A stretch of DNA of 64,000 bases from Diploptera punctata (Eukaryota; Arthropoda; Insecta; Blattodea; Blaberidae), in contig JASPKZ010007552.1 of the NCBI GenBank assembly GCA_030220185.1, positions 186,001 through 250,000 of the forward strand. The letters run 5' to 3'. The notes under the pieces were generated by a model, which searched no databases, was not told where the DNA came from, and saw only the letters and a list, made by a program, of their open reading frames with translations. Shown here piece after piece: positions 1 to 12,111 of this stretch (position 1 is its first letter; each line of letters begins with the position of its first letter). Made by a program: the position numbers and the translations under genes.

Positions 1-415
1 GACGTAAAAGTGACGGTTTTATACTAAGATCAAACTCCTAATTACGAATATGACAATTAAAATGGTGACAGTGGTCTGGTTTATGATGAATGATCAGCAT
101 GCCTAATGTCACTGCGTATGCTGTGAATCTTGTAGTCAGTGTGAAGGTCAAGGAAACACCCTTAGAGGAGGGGAGACAGTGACAGCTGTATATATACATA
201 AGATTTATCTTAAAGAGTTGGTGTTTATCCCAACATGTTGTGAAATCAGTTGAAGTTGAAATTCGTGAGGGAACAATGGTTTGTACCTTTAGTGTATAAG
301 TTACATAGATGTGCAGTTTTGTCGTGTAGAACACATGTGTGATATGTCTATATTTTCTCAAATACATTTTTAAAATTATGCGTGCAGATATGATTGCAGT
401 GTAATAAAAGCTAAA
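1..415. other. Unassigned AT-rich sequence
   Basis: No family was recognised. A 203-codon open frame lies on the minus strand (38-649), but its translation has no motif I know and runs antisense to the relic that starts at 416, so I treat it as chance. Confidence 0.4.
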
Positions 416-2504
416 ATGCCACAAAAATGTGTGTATAGTCCACATAGCTTTTATTACATTTGTGGAAATGTGATGTTTGCATCGCAAAAGCGACAAATAA
501 CTCCATTTAATTCGAGTGCAAAATGGAGAATCTTGACAAACATTTTGCTCCACATATTTCGTACAATGGCATGTTCTGCTAATCATGTACCGTTCGGGAT
601 CGTCTTTTGTTTCTGTTGCTTCTATTAGCGTAGATCTGATTACCTCCAAGGTTATTAATCACTAAGCCACTTGCCCCGGGTCCATATGAGGCAAGGATTG
701 ATTCATCTTTCTTACCTAAGCGTTTTAGCATAACTCAATAATAGTTCTCAAAACAACAGAGTGACCTAAAATGAGTGTTTTCACTATAATTATCAATCAG
801 GAAAGCTAGACAGAAAAATAAAGGGAGCTGGAATGATCTCCTAACTGAGCGAGTTTCCGTATAGGAATATAAACAGCCACATGCACATAAATCACTTTGA
901 ACATTAAGTATAAAAATTATATTTAATGTAAACAAGAAGTCTGAAGTAAAAACATAACAAAGATAAATATTTGATCATTCAAAAAAGGAAAAGAAAGTGA
1001 ATAAATAAATAATACTCTTGCATGACAAAGAACCACATCATACCACATACCACATTCATGCTAGAGTCCAAGCCAGGGCGGCTTCTTCCCCGGTCTTCAG
1101 GACCAACATAAACTCCACCACTCGCGGCTCCAGACGACTTTGTCCACTTACAAGTCCGATCCCATGCCAGAATGGATAGATGAATGAATGAATGATAACG
1201 TTCTCGCTATGCATAAAGTATTTGAAGGTTCCGAGGTAGAGGGGAGATGCGCCGTAGGAACAGCGCACTAGGAGAGGCAAAGAGGGAGAGTGGGGGTAGA
1301 TGCATAGAGAAAGGAATATTGGCATAGTTCATGAATCTTACAGTCTAGGGAGGATAACGACGCTGCAGTAATGAGCCGAAGAACGCACTTTCGGTTCAAT
1401 CATAGTGACTGGTTGAAAAGAAAGAAGAAATCCCAATTAATTGGTGAGAACAAACTAACCATGTAAATCGTTATTTTTTCATAGTCCCACAAGTGAAGTT
1501 TATTAAAAAACAAAAAGAAAAGGTCAACCGTGAATTATTCCAACATACCTTCAGCTATTCGTCGGTGTCACACTCCAACGACCTCCCTATTCCATTACCA
1601 CCAGACTCCTATAATAATGATTCAGATGATGGAACGAAATCCAGCACTTCGGAAGAAATACCTAGGCCACCCACATCCCAAGATCCTGATTTCAATCCTG
1701 AAATTCAAACTCAGTCACACATAGTGACTAAAGAGGAATCAAATAATCTTGTCCGAGACTCAGAACTCTCAAAGGACAAAGCAGAGCTCCTGGCTTCGCG
1801 ACTTAGACAGTTTAAGTATCTTGGCGAAAATGTAAGGATATCTGCATATAGAACACGTCAGAAGCCACTTGAGCAATTTAAAAAATGACATTTTATTCTG
1901 CAAAAATGTACAAGGTCTAATGTCTGCTATAAACATCCAACACAGACCAGAAGAGTGGCGATTATTTTTAAATTCATTAAAGTTCAGTGTTAAGGCAGTT
2001 TTACTGATGTGAGTGCATTTAGGTACTTGATCGGAGTGCATTTAGGAACTTATAAAATTTCCGAGAGTAAGTACAACTAAAATTAAGGAAGTCTTTTATA
2101 TTGGTTTATTGGTCAGAGAACTCTTTTCGGAACATCTGAAAAGAAAAGAAAAACAAAATGCATGGGAATCATTCAGAGTAGTTACCTTAAATTTCTTGGG
2201 GAACCACGGGGCTCCAAACTACAGACAATGTGTGGACAATATGTTACTAGCTTATCGTGAAATGAGGTGCAATATGTTATTAAAAATCCATTTTCTCCAA
2301 TTTCATTTGGACTTTTTTCTGCAACACTGTGGTGCAGTTTCAGATGAACATGGAGAACATTTTCACAAGACGATCTCATCATTTGAAAGACGATACCAAG
2401 AGAATTATAATACATCTATGCTACCTGACTATTGCCAGTCAATGGTGAAAGATATACCCGAAGTCCATCACAGCAAACAAGCTAAAAGGAAACACCCTTA
2501 CTGA
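416..2504 (+). pseudogene. Broken copy of a multi-copy arthropod hypothetical protein family
   Basis: Three blocks in order match a large, unnamed protein family found in many copies in insect and other invertebrate genomes (recalled, not searched). The N-terminal block at 416-600 reads KCVYSPHSFYYICGN, a cysteine-containing start typical of the family. The middle block at 1493-2030 contains the NLVRD..LSKDKAELLASRL stretch and, after a shift to another frame near 1880-1887, RPEEWRLFLNSLKFSVKAVLL. The C-terminal block at 2079-2504 contains LNFLGNHGAPNY, LKIHFLQFHLDFF and GAVSDEHGEHFH. Between about 2010 and 2079 roughly 100 residues of the family are missing. At least two frameshifts (about 1550 and 1880) and the deletion make it non-functional. 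The 630-1480 gap may be intron or unrelated insertion; I recognise nothing in it. Function of the family is unknown to me; its copy number suggests association with a mobile element. Confidence 0.6.
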
Positions 2505-3220
2505 GGTAAGATAGTCTTAATATTACCAAATTTAAGGAGGGATTTTATTTTACTCAAAGATATTTGTCAAAATTATGAAAAACTGGACCACTGCTGACAA
2601 TTGCATTGTTATTTTCGACTTCAGCATGAAAAAATACATCGAAATCTGGTCATTTCAATTCCGTAACTAACAAAAAGTTATAGGCTAATTTGTTGTCCAA
2701 TGTAATTGGTCACGTGACAATTCATCACACACATATAGGCACATAATCCTTGATCATGGAGTAAATGGGATCAAAGTCTTGTTGATCATGAACTAAATTG
2801 TTGTTAGATGAGGACGATCCATGTAAGAATCAATTTTCACATTTAAAATTTTTATATACCGGAGAGCTGACAAAGTTAATTTAGATAATTACAACTCGAC
2901 CGCATTAACTTTTTAGTCGGTGAGGGGAATCAAATGCGCTAGTGTTGAAGGTGGGGAAGTGTTAGTACAAGTGAACGACTGGGTAAGTGGTATAATCAGT
3001 GGCAAAATATAGTGGTAGGTCTACTTGAAATATGAGATGAAGTTAATGAAAGATCGTCGGAGTTTTTATGTCTACGGGTTTCTGGTCAATGTGACGTACA
3101 TAGGGATTAAATCATTGATTTCCAGCCACTCTCTGTCAGAATTAAATGTTGCTGGAAAATAAACGTTTCTGGAGCATTAGATATTCATTTAATGCATTTG
3201 TTTCAAGTGAAAATGGAGAG
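2505..3220. other. Unassigned sequence
   Basis: No coding or repeat family recognised. It leads into a TAA microsatellite. Confidence 0.4.
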
Positions 3221-3280
<60 letters not shown>

Positions 3281-3298
3281 GATATATAGATAGATAGA
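3221..3298. repeat. (TAA)n microsatellite with GATA edge
   Basis: About 20 uninterrupted TAA units to 3280, then a short GATA-rich stretch. Open frames here (poly-Leu on the minus strand) are low complexity. Confidence 0.95.
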
Positions 3299-3423
3299 TC
3301 ATCGGTTGATTAATGTCTTTGACATATTCCAATTCCCAATACCTAATTTTGTCGGTCCATCCAATCTTCTGATTGTACATGTTTCTCTTTCATGTATAAA
3401 TATATTCTCTGACTTCAGGAGGT

Positions 3424-3489
3424 AATAATAATAATAATTACTATTACTATTATTATTACTATTATTATTATTACTATTATTATTATCAT
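3424..3489. repeat. Imperfect TAA/TTA microsatellite
   Basis: TAA units on the left turn into TTA/CTA units on the right, giving a self-complementary low-complexity tract. Confidence 0.85.
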
Positions 3490-3571
3490 CGTTAATTTTA
3501 TAACAATTGGCAGTTAGACGTTTGGTCTATTAAACTGTTACTCATTGTTTTTATATCTTTGGTTAATTTCT

Positions 3572-3873
3572 ATAGAAATTCTCCCCGAAGACAGGTCTTT
3601 CACTGCAATCATAGCATTTTCATGCTATGCTTTGCAGTTTTACTAAGGTGTTATAGGTGTGGTAGCTTCCCGTTGCTTTTCACACCGGTTGGGGATGATG
3701 ATCTTGGCCAGATTATTTTCGGCGACCTATGGGCCCTAATCTTCCTGACATTTCTCATACAGGGGATGAAAAACCCCAAAAAAACTCACCCAGGAGTCTG
3801 TCCCAACCGGAAATCGAACTCGGGCCCGCTGCGTGACAAGGCATCACGCTACCTCGGGACCACAGCGGTGAAC
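3572..3873 (-). mobile_element. tRNA-headed SINE, family 1, copy 1
   Basis: On the minus strand it starts with the tRNA-like head of this window's most frequent SINE. The A-box region (GTGGTCcCGAGGTAGCGTG type) lies near 3845-3870 and a decayed B box near 3809-3823. The body then shares the TGTCAGGAA, GGTGTGGAAAGCAACGGGAAGC and TTTACTAGGGAAT landmarks seen in the other six copies. The 3' end lies near 3572. The B box has substitutions and target duplications are not clear, so this is an older copy. Confidence 0.85.
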
Positions 3874-4132
3874 TGTAGTAATCACTAATTTAATTTTGTT
3901 CTGTATCTGAAAAGTTCCATTACATAATCGGAGATATCACTGCTGCAGCTGGAGTAAGCATCGAAATATCTTCCACCACGCAGTATAACACTTTTGTCTA
4001 CTTCTTCCTCGAGCAAGCAATCCCGTTCTCTTTAATCATTTTTAATTGTTTATACTTTGGCGATCACTTTCTTCCAGTCTCTTCAGTTATGCTTTCCACT
4101 ACTTGAGTCATAATAATTGTTAATTTCAGACC

Positions 4133-5010
4133 ACTTTGTGTATCATTTTTGTCTGCCATTTTGTCTTTTAACAATATTCCAGAAGTACTCGATAGCATGG
4201 AGGTCACAATGATAAGCAGTTAGTCTAATTGTCTCATGGCCGCGTTCTTGAAATAGGAAATCTATAACATATTTCGGAGTAGGACGGTTACTTCTAACAA
4301 TTGTAATATATTGTATATTGTCATGTCTTTCTGGAAACTTACAGAGCCAATCATTTGAGTTTAACCAGCTCTGAATTTGACATTTCCTCGAAGCCAAAGT
4401 TGATGGTTTATTAATTTGCACTGAATTGTATGGTGTACTATCCAATACAATGAGAACATTTGGTGGAATATTGAATTGGAGTATCTCCTCGATCCACTTC
4501 GATTTTTAAAAATTTAATTCCAACGTAGTAGTGACACTCTTTTGTTTTTTATTTTAAAATAGAAAATACCCCATTAACGAAACCCTTTTTAAAACTAGCT
4601 TTCACAACAATCAAACGCTGATCTGCACTGTTGGTCTTTAGCATCCCATCAACATCATCAGCATGTCAACACTTATTAACCGTGTAAATCGGATGTATTC
4701 AGGTTTCATCCAAATATACAACAAGTTAATGTTTTCCCCTAGATAATCATTATTTTAATTCTCCTCACACATCATGCTCTCTGAGCTACTATATCATTCC
4801 TCTCTATTTCAAATAACCTCTTATTTCCACACTTTTTAAACTTGAAGCCAAATTGTGTATAACAGTTTCCATAAGTACTCTTTTCCTCCCTTGAATCCAA
4901 TTCTCCCTTTTAATTTCACGAACACGCTCTTCAATGTAGGGACTTACTTGTATGTACTAAAAAATGCTTACCGTCTGCTTAATTAAATTTGTGTCGATCG
5001 CATCTGTTAC
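4133..5010 (-). pseudogene. DDE transposase relic (IS630/Tc1-type, DDE_3-like)
   Basis: Minus-strand translation keeps all three catalytic neighbourhoods of a DDE transposase family related to Tc1/IS630. The first aspartate is in VVYLDET (near 4725), the second in LIVLDSTPYNSVQ (near 4440), and the glutamate in LTAYHCDLHAIEYFWNIVKR (near 4170). The longest remaining open stretch is 100 codons at 4143-4445. The parts upstream of it are in other frames and contain stops, for example just after the first catalytic aspartate. No terminal inverted repeats were found, so element edges are unknown. The role would have been cut-and-paste transposition; this copy cannot encode it. Confidence 0.6.
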
Positions 5011-5184
5011 CATTTTTCTATAATTTGTTGTTCGATTGTTTCCTTGCGACTTCAGTTCTTCATCACCATTTGTGACATTATTTTACTCTTCCCTTGTCTT
5101 GCGTATTGCGGTCTCTGATTTGATGGTAGTTTCTGCCGTACGTTTTGTTGCATTCTGGATAGAAATTTTCAATTCTGTCTTTAT

Positions 5185-5410
5185 TTTCTTTTCTTCTTCT
5201 TCTTCTTCACTTCCTGGTTTAGGGCAAGAGTTGCTGTTCCGTCTTCACTAATAGATCTAAGACCATCTCTTCCGAGGACGTCCGACATCTCTTCTTCCTC
5301 TCAGAAAATAATGGAAGATTTTATTTGGTAATCTACTTTCTTCCATTCTTTCTATATGTTCTTTCCACTTTATTTTATTTTCTCCACATCGCAAAACTCG
5401 ATAACTTTCT
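5185..5410 (-). mobile_element. LINE 3' end with (GAA)n tail
   Basis: The minus strand reads KWKEHIERMEE..LPNKIF then RGRRDVGRPRKRW, a motif set found at the C terminus of many RTE-like insect LINEs. It is followed within about 50 bases by a GAA repeat (TTC at 5185-5208 on the plus strand), which would be the 3' tail. It is 5'-truncated. A similar 3' end without the coding part is seen near 10180-10235. Confidence 0.6.
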
Positions 5411-5699
5411 TAATAATTTCACGTCCGCACTGTGAATGTAGGGCATTTGGCATTGCCACTAAAAAGTGACTATAAACGACTAAGGGAAAGTAAACACTGC
5501 CACTGCGAAATAAGAGAAGGGTCCACTACTTTCACTCCGTCACTCATCCTTACCACATTATTTTAGTGCGCAGTTTTTCGCATTGAAAGTTAACGTGGCC
5601 TAGTAGTACTATTGTTATTTTGTCCATTGTTATTTTCTTGATAACGTGCAATATGTCCTATTAATCGAATTCAGTGATATAAATAAGTCACAGACAGGA
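5411..5699. other. Unassigned sequence
   Basis: Nothing recognised between the two LINE remnants. Confidence 0.3.
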
Positions 5700-6010
5700 T
5701 TAAACTTAGAGGTTCATGGTTGTACGGACGTATCCTCTCCATACACCCCTCTAGTAAAATAATGTTTTCCAAAGTTTCCTTGAATATTTATCTCTCTTAA
5801 ATTATCGATAACGTTTTCTTCCGACATCATTCTTTGCGTATCTACAGGGGCTTTTAACTCTAGTTATCCTAAGACAAACTTTCCATTTCCCTCTTTTATA
5901 TTCCATTAGTGCCACATGACCTGTTCAACGCAGTCTACGAGACATAACTTCATATTACACCTGTTTTCCCATGAAGATTACGTAGGTCACTTTTACGTAG
6001 ATTTCTCCAT
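5700..6010 (-). mobile_element. Family A LINE 3' fragment, strongly diverged
   Basis: The minus strand follows the 3' coding end of family A, whose best copies are at 42448 and 54075. AGGTTCATGG.TGTACGGACGTA at the left matches the 3' end of the coding part. CAGTCTACGAGACATAAC and AAGATTACGTAGGTCACTT match further upstream. Many indels separate the blocks. This is the oldest-looking A copy here. Confidence 0.55.
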
Positions 6011-8762
6011 TCAACTGTTTGATTGTATTCTTTGGACCAAATATTTTCATAGAAATTTATTTTTAAATATGCGTAATATTTTCTCAGTGTGATATAATAA
6101 CAACATGTCTAATATGTGACAACATGTTAATGAAAATGAGGAGGGAACTCGTGGCAGGTTGGTCAGTTCTGCAGTTTGAAACTAAGATTCCTTGAATACG
6201 AGTTTCAAACGCCCGAATCAACTTGATCAATACTGTTTTATAATTTATCATTTAGGTCACTCCTGCACTACAGATATTTTGGTGTTATTGCATTTGAATG
6301 CCCCTTTACATATCCTGATTAAAATCGTTTTCACTATGGGATCAACTTTTAATTAACCCAGGATGCTGTGGAAGCAGATTATAAAGCCATTGTTCAGTGC
6401 GTATTATGCATTGTGAGGACTGTGTGTGTGTGTTTTCACCAATTGCATTCTATCTACGAGACTGCTGGAAAAGACATAAGCCATATACCTGCAACTGATA
6501 ATGGATATTTCAATTAATCGTTTATCCTGAAAATATATTTGATTAAAACACTCCATTTTAAATATTGTATGACAGCGTTTATCAATTTATGGGTCTCAGC
6601 CCACTGCACTGCTCTATCCTAAATACAGTCTTAAAGTCCCGCAATACGATAAAGGACCGACAAATATTTTGTAATTACAATAAATCTATTCTTCGTTTCA
6701 TAAGTAATGCCACGAGTGATTTCCAAATTATCGATAAATTCACGACTCACGAAATGAGGAGTGAATTTATCTAGAGAATTTGGAAATCAAGAGTGGCATC
6801 TGTTAAGACTATTTAACGAATAAAATTAAGCTGTTTACTCACAAATCATTGTTTAACTATAGTTATTTTAAAATATTTATATATTTAATGTAAACGGCGA
6901 TGTTTGAAAACAAATCAGAAATATGAGGTTATGTTCATTCACAGCTGCTTGATCATATTATTTATTGCCAAATAAGATCGCAATATTGTAAGAGTGCACG
7001 CAAGTGGAGAAATAATGAAACACATCAAACTATATATCATAAGGAACATTACGGGTTATTCATTTATTTTTTAGTAAACAACTCAGTAAAATCAAGGAAT
7101 CTTTTCATTATTTGCTATATTCAATGTATTTGTTGGAGAAAAATAATGCGTTGACCTGTTCAGAACATTAAAAAGGAGGAGCTTCCTTTATCACAAAAGC
7201 ATTAGCTGATAAAGAGAAATCGATAAAGAGCGAGGTGAAACACGACTGTCATTGGTTGTAAAACAACATTCATTGAAACGTGATTGGTCATTGACTAGCA
7301 TTTGTGGCATGAGTTAAATAGTCAATTTTATTTCCTTGCACTTCTATTAAGGGCAGCACGTACTGTTGTTTCGTTCTATCGTGTCACGGGTATACTCAAC
7401 TCTGCATAATATTACATGCACCATAATATTAGTTTCAGAAAATAGAGTTGAGCATGTGCTCACTCTTTCAAGTAACATTTGGAGTATTTATCAAATATCA
7501 ATAGATATTAAAATGTGCTCATGCGTCACGCGAAATTTTATATCATTCAAGATGTGTCCCTGGATTTAAAATGTTCAGAATCACTTCTCTATACTAACTA
7601 GAATAACTTTTCATTGCAGAAAAACTGTACCTTCTTCTTATTTTACATCATGAAATTTGACCTGTTTTCACATCAAGTGGGATTTAGTGAACCTTCCAAT
7701 CCAGTAAATGGGCGTCCAAAATGTTTATGTCATCTTGGTTTGCACTTCAGTAATACCTGAGAAATTCAATCTGTATCTTAGCTCAAATTTTATTTATAGG
7801 CCTCAACCTTACGGGATGTCGCACAATCTTCCTTGAGCAACTGAGACACTTCTCTTGGAACTTTCTCATAATCTTATATCTGAGATCCCCGATTTCTCAA
7901 AAATAGTTTGGTTAAATCTATGTTAACTTATTTCAATAGGGAGTACCACTACGACGAGTCTGCCGTGGTGGCCCTTGCCTCTAGTCCTAGATTCGTAGGT
8001 CCAAACAGAGCAGGGTCGACGATTTTTTGTATGGGGAAATTCAAGAGACAAATAAATTTGATGTATTTAAATAAGTTATATAATTTGAAATTTTTGGCAA
8101 TCCTCCAAATGTACAAACTTTTAGAAAATTGCGCTAAAAATTGACAAAATCTGACGAGAATGTCCTCCGGGTTGGATTTTAAGCCGTGGATCACGAATCT
8201 GAATATTTTGAGGCTCGTAACAGAACTGCAAGTCTGAATAGAAAGATATATGTGTGCAAAATTTAACCGAACTTCATCCAAATATGTAATACCTTGGTGT
8301 CCTACTAGATATCTCATCGAGGCGATATACTAACCACATGTCACTAGTAGACATCTGTAGGTAAACAAATGTAAATAAATTAGCTTGGTTAAGATATTCC
8401 CGCTAGGAAAAAGCATCGGACGCTGTGGGTATATACATATATACCACTATGACGAAATAGTTAAGGCAGTATGATACAAGGCACTATGAACCGCGTGCGA
8501 TTTCCGGAAGGGACAGAATTTTAAACTGTTTTAACCTTCCGATGGAACCATAACCCTGGTATCGACTTTGCCCCTAACATGCGCATGATCTGGGGGTTAA
8601 GATGGCAGTCAAATAGGGCCGATATTCCGGCTGACATCTTGTGTCAATGGAATTCTTTCCCATTTGTTAAGAAGTCATAAAATATTTAGAGTTGTTCTGT
8701 TATATATATGTTGAAATACTGCGCTATAGGCCTAACCTTTTCAGTGTTTTCTTATAAATAGA
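6011..8762. other. Long unassigned AT-rich stretch
   Basis: About 2.7 kb with no recognised coding family, RNA gene or repeat. Open frames up to 122 codons (for example minus 7949-8317) have no motif I know. A short TG run lies at 6420-6434. Confidence 0.4.
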
Positions 8763-9074
8763 GTCAACCGCTGTGGTCTCGAGGTAGCGTGCTGACTTGT
8801 CACGCAGCGGACATGGGTTCGATTCCGGGACAGGACAAGCTTCTTGGGTGTGTTTTTTTTTTTGGGTTTTTCCTCACCTCTAGGACAAATGTCAGATAGC
8901 GATGAGGCTCAAAAAAGTCCCCGAATATCAGGTGGCCATCATCATTAAATCTCGTTGTGGAAAGCAACGGGTAGCTACTACACTTTATAATAATACCCTA
9001 GTAAAGCTGCAAAGCATATAATGGAATTGCTATGAATGCAGTGAAAGACCTGCCCTAGGGCAGACCACTGTAAT
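8763..9074 (+). mobile_element. tRNA-headed SINE, family 1, copy 2
   Basis: The head has GCTGTGGTCTCGAGGTAGCGTG (internal A-box region, 8771 onward) and an exact B box GGTTCGATTCC at 8816-8826, so Pol III transcription of a parent is expected. The body and the 3' end GACCTGCCCTAGGGCAGA match the family. It directly abuts the family A copy that begins near 9085. Confidence 0.9.
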
Positions 9075-9084
9075 TAAATATATG

Positions 9085-10137
9085 TACAGTTATAAATTGT
9101 AACGGAATTCCTAAAAAGTTAGTTAGACTTATACGAATGTGTCTAAAGGGCACAAAGAGTAGGGTGCGTGTAGGCAAACAGTTTTCGGACACTTTTGAAA
9201 TCCAGATTGGGTTGAAGCAAGGAGATGTACTATCTCCTCTACTATTTAATTTTGTACTAGAGCATGACATTAAATCTTTAGAGGATGAGGAGGGCTTACA
9301 ACTCAATGGTATTAATAAGCTGTTAGTTTATGCTGATGATGTAGTACTATTGGCAGATAGGGAGGAGATACTACAGGACAACACGCACACACTATTGAGT
9401 AACACTAAGAAATTAGGACTGGAAGTAAATATCAATAAAACTAAATATATGATCACACGTAGAAATACATTATATAATGGAAATGGACAGCTAATGACAT
9501 ATGAGGAAAATTTTCAGGAAGTGGCTGAATTCAAATACCTAGGAACAATAATCACAAATAGGAATGAGATGCACAAACAAATTAAACATAGGCTCAATTC
9601 TGGAAATGCGCTATTATGCATTGCAGAGACTCTTGATGTCCCAACTCCTTTCAAAAAACGTTAAACTGAAAATATATAAAACTGTTATTCTACCAGTTAT
9701 ATTATATGGGTGCGAAACATGTACTCTTACTTTAAGGGAGTAAAGGGGATTACAAGTATTTGAGAATAAAGTACTTAGGAAAATGTTTGGACCAAGGAGA
9801 GATGAACAGACGGGTGAATGGAGAAGACTTCATAACACTGAACTACGTGGTCTTTATAGGAAGCCAGATATAATAAGAACAGTTAAGTCTCTTAGACTGC
9901 GATGGGCAGGACATATTGCACATATGGGGAATGAAAGACATGCAGGGAAGCTTCTTGTAGGAAAGTCAGAGGGAAAACTCCCAGTTGGTAGACCAAGAAT
10001 GAGGTGGGAGAATAACATTAACTATGATTTGAGGGAATGATTGGAAAGCATTAGCTCAGGATAGAGATTATGGAGAGCTTATGTCCGCGCGGTCATGGAC
10101 CTACGGGTTCGATAGTGCCAGTGAGAGTAAGTAAGTA
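9085..10137 (+). mobile_element. Family A LINE, copy 1: reverse transcriptase and 3' end
   Basis: This is the most complete reverse transcriptase part of family A. The 175-codon frame at 9137-9664 contains GLKQGDVLSPLLFN and the catalytic YADDVVLLAD, followed by LGLEVNINKTKYM and AEFKYLGTIIT. After a frameshift and a stop at 9661-9750 the C-terminal part continues at 9783-10040 (FGPRRDEQTGEWRRL, LRWAGHIAHMGNER, GRPRMRWENNINYDL). The coding part ends with a final frameshift and the 3' tail AGTGAGAGTAAGTAAGT. The endonuclease and the N-terminal half of the reverse transcriptase are missing, so it is 5'-truncated. Clade is probably RTE-like; I cannot place it without a tree. Confidence 0.85.
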
Positions 10138-10179
10138 TATTGGATATTTAAATACGTTTTATTTTCGTTTATATAATTA

Positions 10180-10278
10180 TTAGTGCACTCTTCTCTTCCT
10201 GGTTTAGGTAGTAGTTGCCTTTTCCGATCAACTATAAATACCAATCCGTAACAAGCTACGACACAACCAATTAAAAAA

Positions 10279-10316
<38 letters not shown>
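10180..10316 (-). repeat. LINE 3'-end remnant followed by (TG)n
   Basis: CTTCCTGGTTTAGG..AGTTGC at 10197-10225 repeats the 3' end of the LINE at 5209-5240. A TG microsatellite of about 14 units follows at 10289-10316. Confidence 0.45.
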
Positions 10317-10319
<3 letters not shown>

Positions 10320-10432
10320 TAGCAATGGCGAAGGCTGCATATCATGAGTTTCCAAACGAGTCCTTAGGTAATATACAAAATGGCCCCCGTTATTTGATAA
10401 AATAGTACAATTTTCACTACTTTCTTTTCATC

Positions 10433-11374
10433 TAATACATAAAAATGAATGTTTGTTTGTTTGTTCGTACTTTATGCGCGGCCATACGTTGATCCGATTG
10501 TGATGGGGCTTTTTGCAAAATGTTCAGGGGATTCCCGGGATAAACATAGGCTATAAGAGAGATGTGATATTGAACTCCTACACCCTTAAAAATTCCCCTT
10601 TTTAGTGGAAAACGTGAACAAATAGCTCTTTTGACACTTAAATGGCTTACGCTGCCCAAACCATAACAAATACACAAAACTAATGTACACAGAATTGAAT
10701 ATCTGAAAAAGCTCTAAAAAAAGCCGAGACAGGATGTGTTTATCTCTTACGGATAACTCACAATAACCATTTTGTCTTTCATTGATGCCAAGAAGATCGA
10801 GAAAAGTACGTAGATTCCTGTGCAAGCATGGTAGCACACGGAGTTTTTTTTTTGTTTACGGATAACTCACAATAATGAATTTTATCTATAAGCCCATTTA
10901 TGCTGAGATGATCGAGATAAGTAGATTCCCGGGCAATACCGGGTAATCAGCACGGGGAATCTTAAAATAGTTACGATATACATTTATAGTTATTTTTCAT
11001 TTTACATATTCAACTAAACATAAGAAGTGCATTACTTTTTGTCTTTCAACTCATTTATGTCAATTAGATTGGAATGAGCAGATTCCTGGATAACGCCGGG
11101 TAAACAACACGGGGTATCTAAAAATAATTATATCTATTTTTTCCTTTAGGTCTACTTATTTAACTAAACATAAAACACTATAGTTTTCGTATTTCAGCTC
11201 ATTTATGTCAAGAAGATAGGGATAAGAAGATTCCCGGGCAACGACGGGTAATCAGCACGGGGTATCTAAAAATATAAATTTATAATTATTTTTCCTTCTA
11301 GTTATTCAACTAAACATAAAAGCACATCAATTTTCATTTATTTAGGCGTAGGAGCGCACGCCGTGTATTAGCTG
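10433..11374 (+). mobile_element. Family H repeat, copy 1 (Helitron-like architecture)
   Basis: It starts with AAAAATGAATGTTTGTTTGTTTG then TACTTTATGCGCGGCCAT and ends ..GCGCACGCCGTGTATTAGCTGG. The right half holds about three units of roughly 150-157 bp, starting near 10894, 11051 and 11201. Each unit begins with CATTTATG and carries a (T)CCCGGGCAAcgCCGGGTAAtCAGCACGGGG motif able to form a 5-bp hairpin. No protein motif is found. Other copies are at 30778, 39611 (minus), 43395, 48767 and a terminal scrap at 59974. Internal tandem units and a CTAGT-like end recall non-autonomous Helitrons, but the class is not proven. Confidence 0.75.
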
Positions 11375-12111
11375 GTTATCAATAAAGGAAGAAAATAATT
11401 TGACACATTTCTGTAGGCACATTCCAGTATTTTATATCCTAGTGTTGTTGCCAGTTGCTGTAAAAATAGGATCATATGATAGTCAGCCTATTTCTGTTCT
11501 TAGAGCCTGAACTTACAGCCAACTTGTGAAGCGTACAGTAAATTCACAAAATTGTTGAATGTTTCACCTTATTTTTTTTAATTTATCTTGCGTAACGAAT
11601 ATTATTAAAAAAGAAACTTGAGATTTTGTTCGCAGAAGATATGATAATGCAAGTAATCACTGTAACTGTATATACTTACATAAAATCTTGTTTCCTGCTG
11701 AATATCGCATTTCATAATTTTCATTTCGCCTCCAATTTGTGAAAATAAACATGAAATAGATGATGCTTCACTATGCGATGTTAGTTATGTTTATTACATA
11801 TTTTGTAGAAACAAAATGCTATATAATTCCTTAATTAACTGAGCCTTGATAGAAGTGTGTCATTTTATGGGGAATCTGAAGTGAAAACGTCTTATCATAA
11901 ACATACTTATTTAAATTTTTTATTTATTCTTTCTTGACAAGAAATTTAAATATGTAGAACGAATCTTAAAAAAAGGAAGTTCATTGCAACGAGAAATTAA
12001 AAAACAAATTCCAAATGGTCGGAGAGTAACTGGCATGCTAAAATCATTACTATTGAGTAAAAACATCCTTTATGGAAGAAATCCATTTATTTATAAGACC
12101 ATCGTAAAACT
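11375..12111. other. Unassigned AT-rich sequence
   Basis: No coding family or repeat recognised. Confidence 0.4.

Noticed and set aside
38..649. 203-codon minus-strand open frame, possible gene
   Set aside because: No motif, low-complexity stretches of His/Tyr/Thr codons, and it overlaps in antisense the N-terminal block of the family relic at 416.
3189..3380. Membrane protein with poly-Leu segment
   Set aside because: The Leu run is the TAA microsatellite read on the minus strand.
3559..3888. 109-codon frame as a gene
   Set aside because: It is the translation of a family 1 SINE; similar frames occur at other copies (31836, 41329, 41555).
7908..8317. Overlapping frames of 78 and 122 codons on opposite strands
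   Set aside because: No recognisable domain, no repeat partner in the window, and no splice or promoter context I could support.
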